In this document: piece by piece, positions 62,695-64,000 of the stretch
How the letters are laid out: the number at the start of each line of letters is the position of its first letter
How positions within the stretch are numbered: position 1 is the first letter of the stretch
Source of the DNA: Neorhizobium populisoli
Lineage (GTDB): Bacteria; Pseudomonadota; Alphaproteobacteria; Rhizobiales; Rhizobiaceae
Length of the DNA stretch: 64,000 nucleotides
Direction of reading: 5' to 3'
NCBI RefSeq assembly: GCF_019430945.1
Contig: NZ_JAHYCB010000006.1
Location: 62,001-126,000, forward strand
Translations under genes and position numbers: made by a program
Notes under the pieces: generated by a model
What the model was told of the DNA's origin: nothing
The model's database searches: none
The model's input: the letters and a program-made list of their open reading frames with translations, nothing else

Positions 62695-64000
62695 TCACAC
62701 CCCGGCCCTGCTCTTGCGCGGCGTGACCTGCTCCGGGCTCGGCGCCGGTGCGATCATGCCGGCCGGCATGCCGGTTCTGAGCTCGTCTTCCTGTTCCGCC
62801 ATGACAGCCTTCAGCCGCGCGGTGATATTGCCCTGACGGTGCTCGTTGGTCACCTTGTGGCCGAGGAGATCGGTGACGTAAAACGTATCGATGACCTTTT
62901 CGCCGAACGTGGTGATATGCGCCGAGTGGATGTCGAGCGACAGGTCGGCAAGCACGGCGGTGACTTCCGCCAGAAGGCCGGTGCGGTCCAGGCATTCCAC
63001 CTCGATGACGGTGAACTTGTTGGACAGCGTGTTCGATATCGTCACCGAAGGCGGCAGGACAAAGGTCTTGTTGCGCTTGCGGGATTTGGCGCGCGTCGCG
63101 ATGACTTCCGGCAGGCGTTTCTTGCCGGATAGCACGTCCTCGATCATCCGGCTGATCGTGCCGCCGCGGCGAAGCTCGTCTTCGTCCACCGGGAATTCGC
63201 GATTGACCAGGATCGAGTCGAGCGCCCGGCCGTCCGAAGTCGTGAAGATCTGCGCGTCGGCGATGTTGGCGCCGGCGGCGGCGCAGGCGCCGGCGATGAT
63301 CGACAGGAGACGCGGATGGTCAGGTGCCAGAACGGTGATCTCGGTGATCGCGTGGAAACTGTCGGTGCGCACCATGGTGGCAAGCGCCTGGCCTGCCTTG
63401 TCGGCATCGCGGATGAATTTCGCATGCCGCACCTGGTCGTCGACCGAGACCGACAGGAGATATGGCTGGTAGTGCAGCTTCGAATAGACGCGGCGTTCCT
63501 TCTGGCTGAAGTTTTCCAGCGCCGCATAAAGCGCCTCTTCCGCCACCTTGGCGCGCTCCTTGCGCGACACTTCCGAGAACCCGCCTGACAATAGCAGCTC
63601 AGTCTCGTAATAGAGCGTGCGCAGCAGCTGGCCCTTCCAGCCGTTCCAGACGCCCGGACCGACGGCACGGATATCGCAGACGGTCAGCACCAGAAGCAGC
63701 TTCAGCCGGTCCATCGACTGCACCTTTTCGGCAAAGTCGGTGATTGTCTTGCGGTCGTGCAGGTCGCGGGTCTGGGCCGTCATCGACATGATCAGGTGTT
63801 CCTCGATCAGCCAGACGACCAGCTCGGTCTGTTTCGCGTTGAGGCCGAGCCTCGGGCAAAGTTTTCGGGCGATGCGGGCGCCGGCGATCGAATGATCCTC
63901 CTGGCGACCCTTGGCGATGTCGTGGATGAGGACCGCGACATAAAGCGCGGTGCGCTCCTCGATATTCGGCATCAGCGCGTTGGACAGCGGATGGATATCT
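62695..64000 (-). CDS. glnD: PII uridylyltransferase/uridylyl-removing enzyme, C-terminal part (cut by window edge)
   Basis: The C-terminal 435 codons of GlnD, which uridylylates PII proteins when nitrogen is short and removes UMP when it is plentiful. The HD hydrolase domain is visible at the start of the fragment ([20 protein letters not shown], then [14 protein letters not shown]), followed by the helical region and two ACT domains (the second around [32 protein letters not shown]) that sense glutamine. The last ~40 residues form an unconserved Pro/Arg tail. The N-terminal nucleotidyltransferase lies outside the window. Confidence 0.95.
   Translation of the reverse strand, partial: DIHPLSNALMPNIEERTALYVAVLIHDIAKGRQEDHSIAGARIARKLCPRLGLNAKQTELVVWLIEEHLIMSMTAQTRDLHDRKTITDFAEKVQSMDRLKLLLVLTVCDIRAVGPGVWNGWKGQLLRTLYYETELLLSGGFSEVSRKERAKVAEEALYAALENFSQKERRVYSKLHYQPYLLSVSVDDQVRHAKFIRDADKAGQALATMVRTDSFHAITEITVLAPDHPRLLSIIAGACAAAGANIADAQIFTTSDGRALDSILVNREFPVDEDELRRGGTISRMIEDVLSGKKRLPEVIATRAKSRKRNKTFVLPPSVTISNTLSNKFTVIEVECLDRTGLLAEVTAVLADLSLDIHSAHITTFGEKVIDTFYVTDLLGHKVTNEHRQGNITARLKAVMAEQEDELRTGMPAGMIAPAPSPEQVTPRKSRAGV

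Overview
The window looks like a stretch of primary chromosome from a member of the Rhizobiaceae (Rhizobium, Neorhizobium or Agrobacterium group). The evidence is the gene order (rpmH-rnpA-yidC-engB-argB; tsaB-rimI-fur/mur-plsC-miaB-phoH-ybeY-corC-lnt-praR-metK-trmB; trpS...murJ-glnD), high GC content with alphaproteobacterial codon use, a DUF1150 gene paired with a small heat-shock gene, an EcfG-type stress promoter, and RIME-like palindromic repeats. Gene order in relatives is recalled, not searched. Both ends cut genes: the N-terminus of a GNAT-like protein at the left and the C-terminal half of glnD at the right.

Layout. 0-16.7 kb: a PRC-barrel stress gene, fadD, a lipoprotein hydrolase, pgi with a methyltransferase, frk-pyrE, a GGDEF cyclase, pyrC, a Sel1-repeat protein, a proline-racemase-family enzyme, a GT39-like glycosyltransferase, tRNA-Arg(ACG) and a histidine kinase. 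16.8-25.7 kb: a chemoreceptor, then rpmH-rnpA-yidC-engB, an ECF sigma/anti-sigma/fasciclin module, and argB. 25.7-31 kb: a substrate-binding-like protein without a signal peptide, a PEP-mutase-family enzyme, an EamA transporter, a HAD nucleotidase, a four-EF-hand protein and a PQQ-type sugar dehydrogenase. 31-40 kb: LOG, dapD-dapE, a membrane protein, truA-fmt, a FitAB/VapBC-like toxin-antitoxin pair inserted between fmt and def, rmuC and rbsK. 40-47 kb: a second chemoreceptor, a nucleoside hydrolase, hsp20 with a candidate ROSE thermometer, DUF1150, trmB, metK and praR. 47-58.9 kb: a long leftward run (lnt, corC, ybeY, phoH, miaB, plsC, fur/mur, rimI, tsaB, NFU, usp, trpS) broken by three copies of a RIME-like repeat. 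58.9-60.9 kb: an AT-rich gap with an FkbM methyltransferase, an M15-like peptidase and a small DUF gene. 60.9-64 kb: murJ, a 46-bp perfect inverted repeat, and glnD.

Most genes are housekeeping: tRNA modification and charging (truA, miaB, trmB, tsaB, trpS, fmt), nascent-protein processing and membrane insertion (def, yidC), envelope assembly (murJ, lnt, plsC), pyrimidine synthesis and lysine/arginine synthesis. The accessory interest lies in regulation and small insertions: the EcfG promoter, the fadD operator and leader hairpin, the sigma/anti-sigma/fasciclin module, the toxin-antitoxin pair with its operator, the hsp20 leader, a terminator-like hairpin at the phoH stop, and the repeats. I see no phage, IS element, CRISPR array or recognisable defence island, and nothing that clearly amounts to an undescribed multi-gene system.
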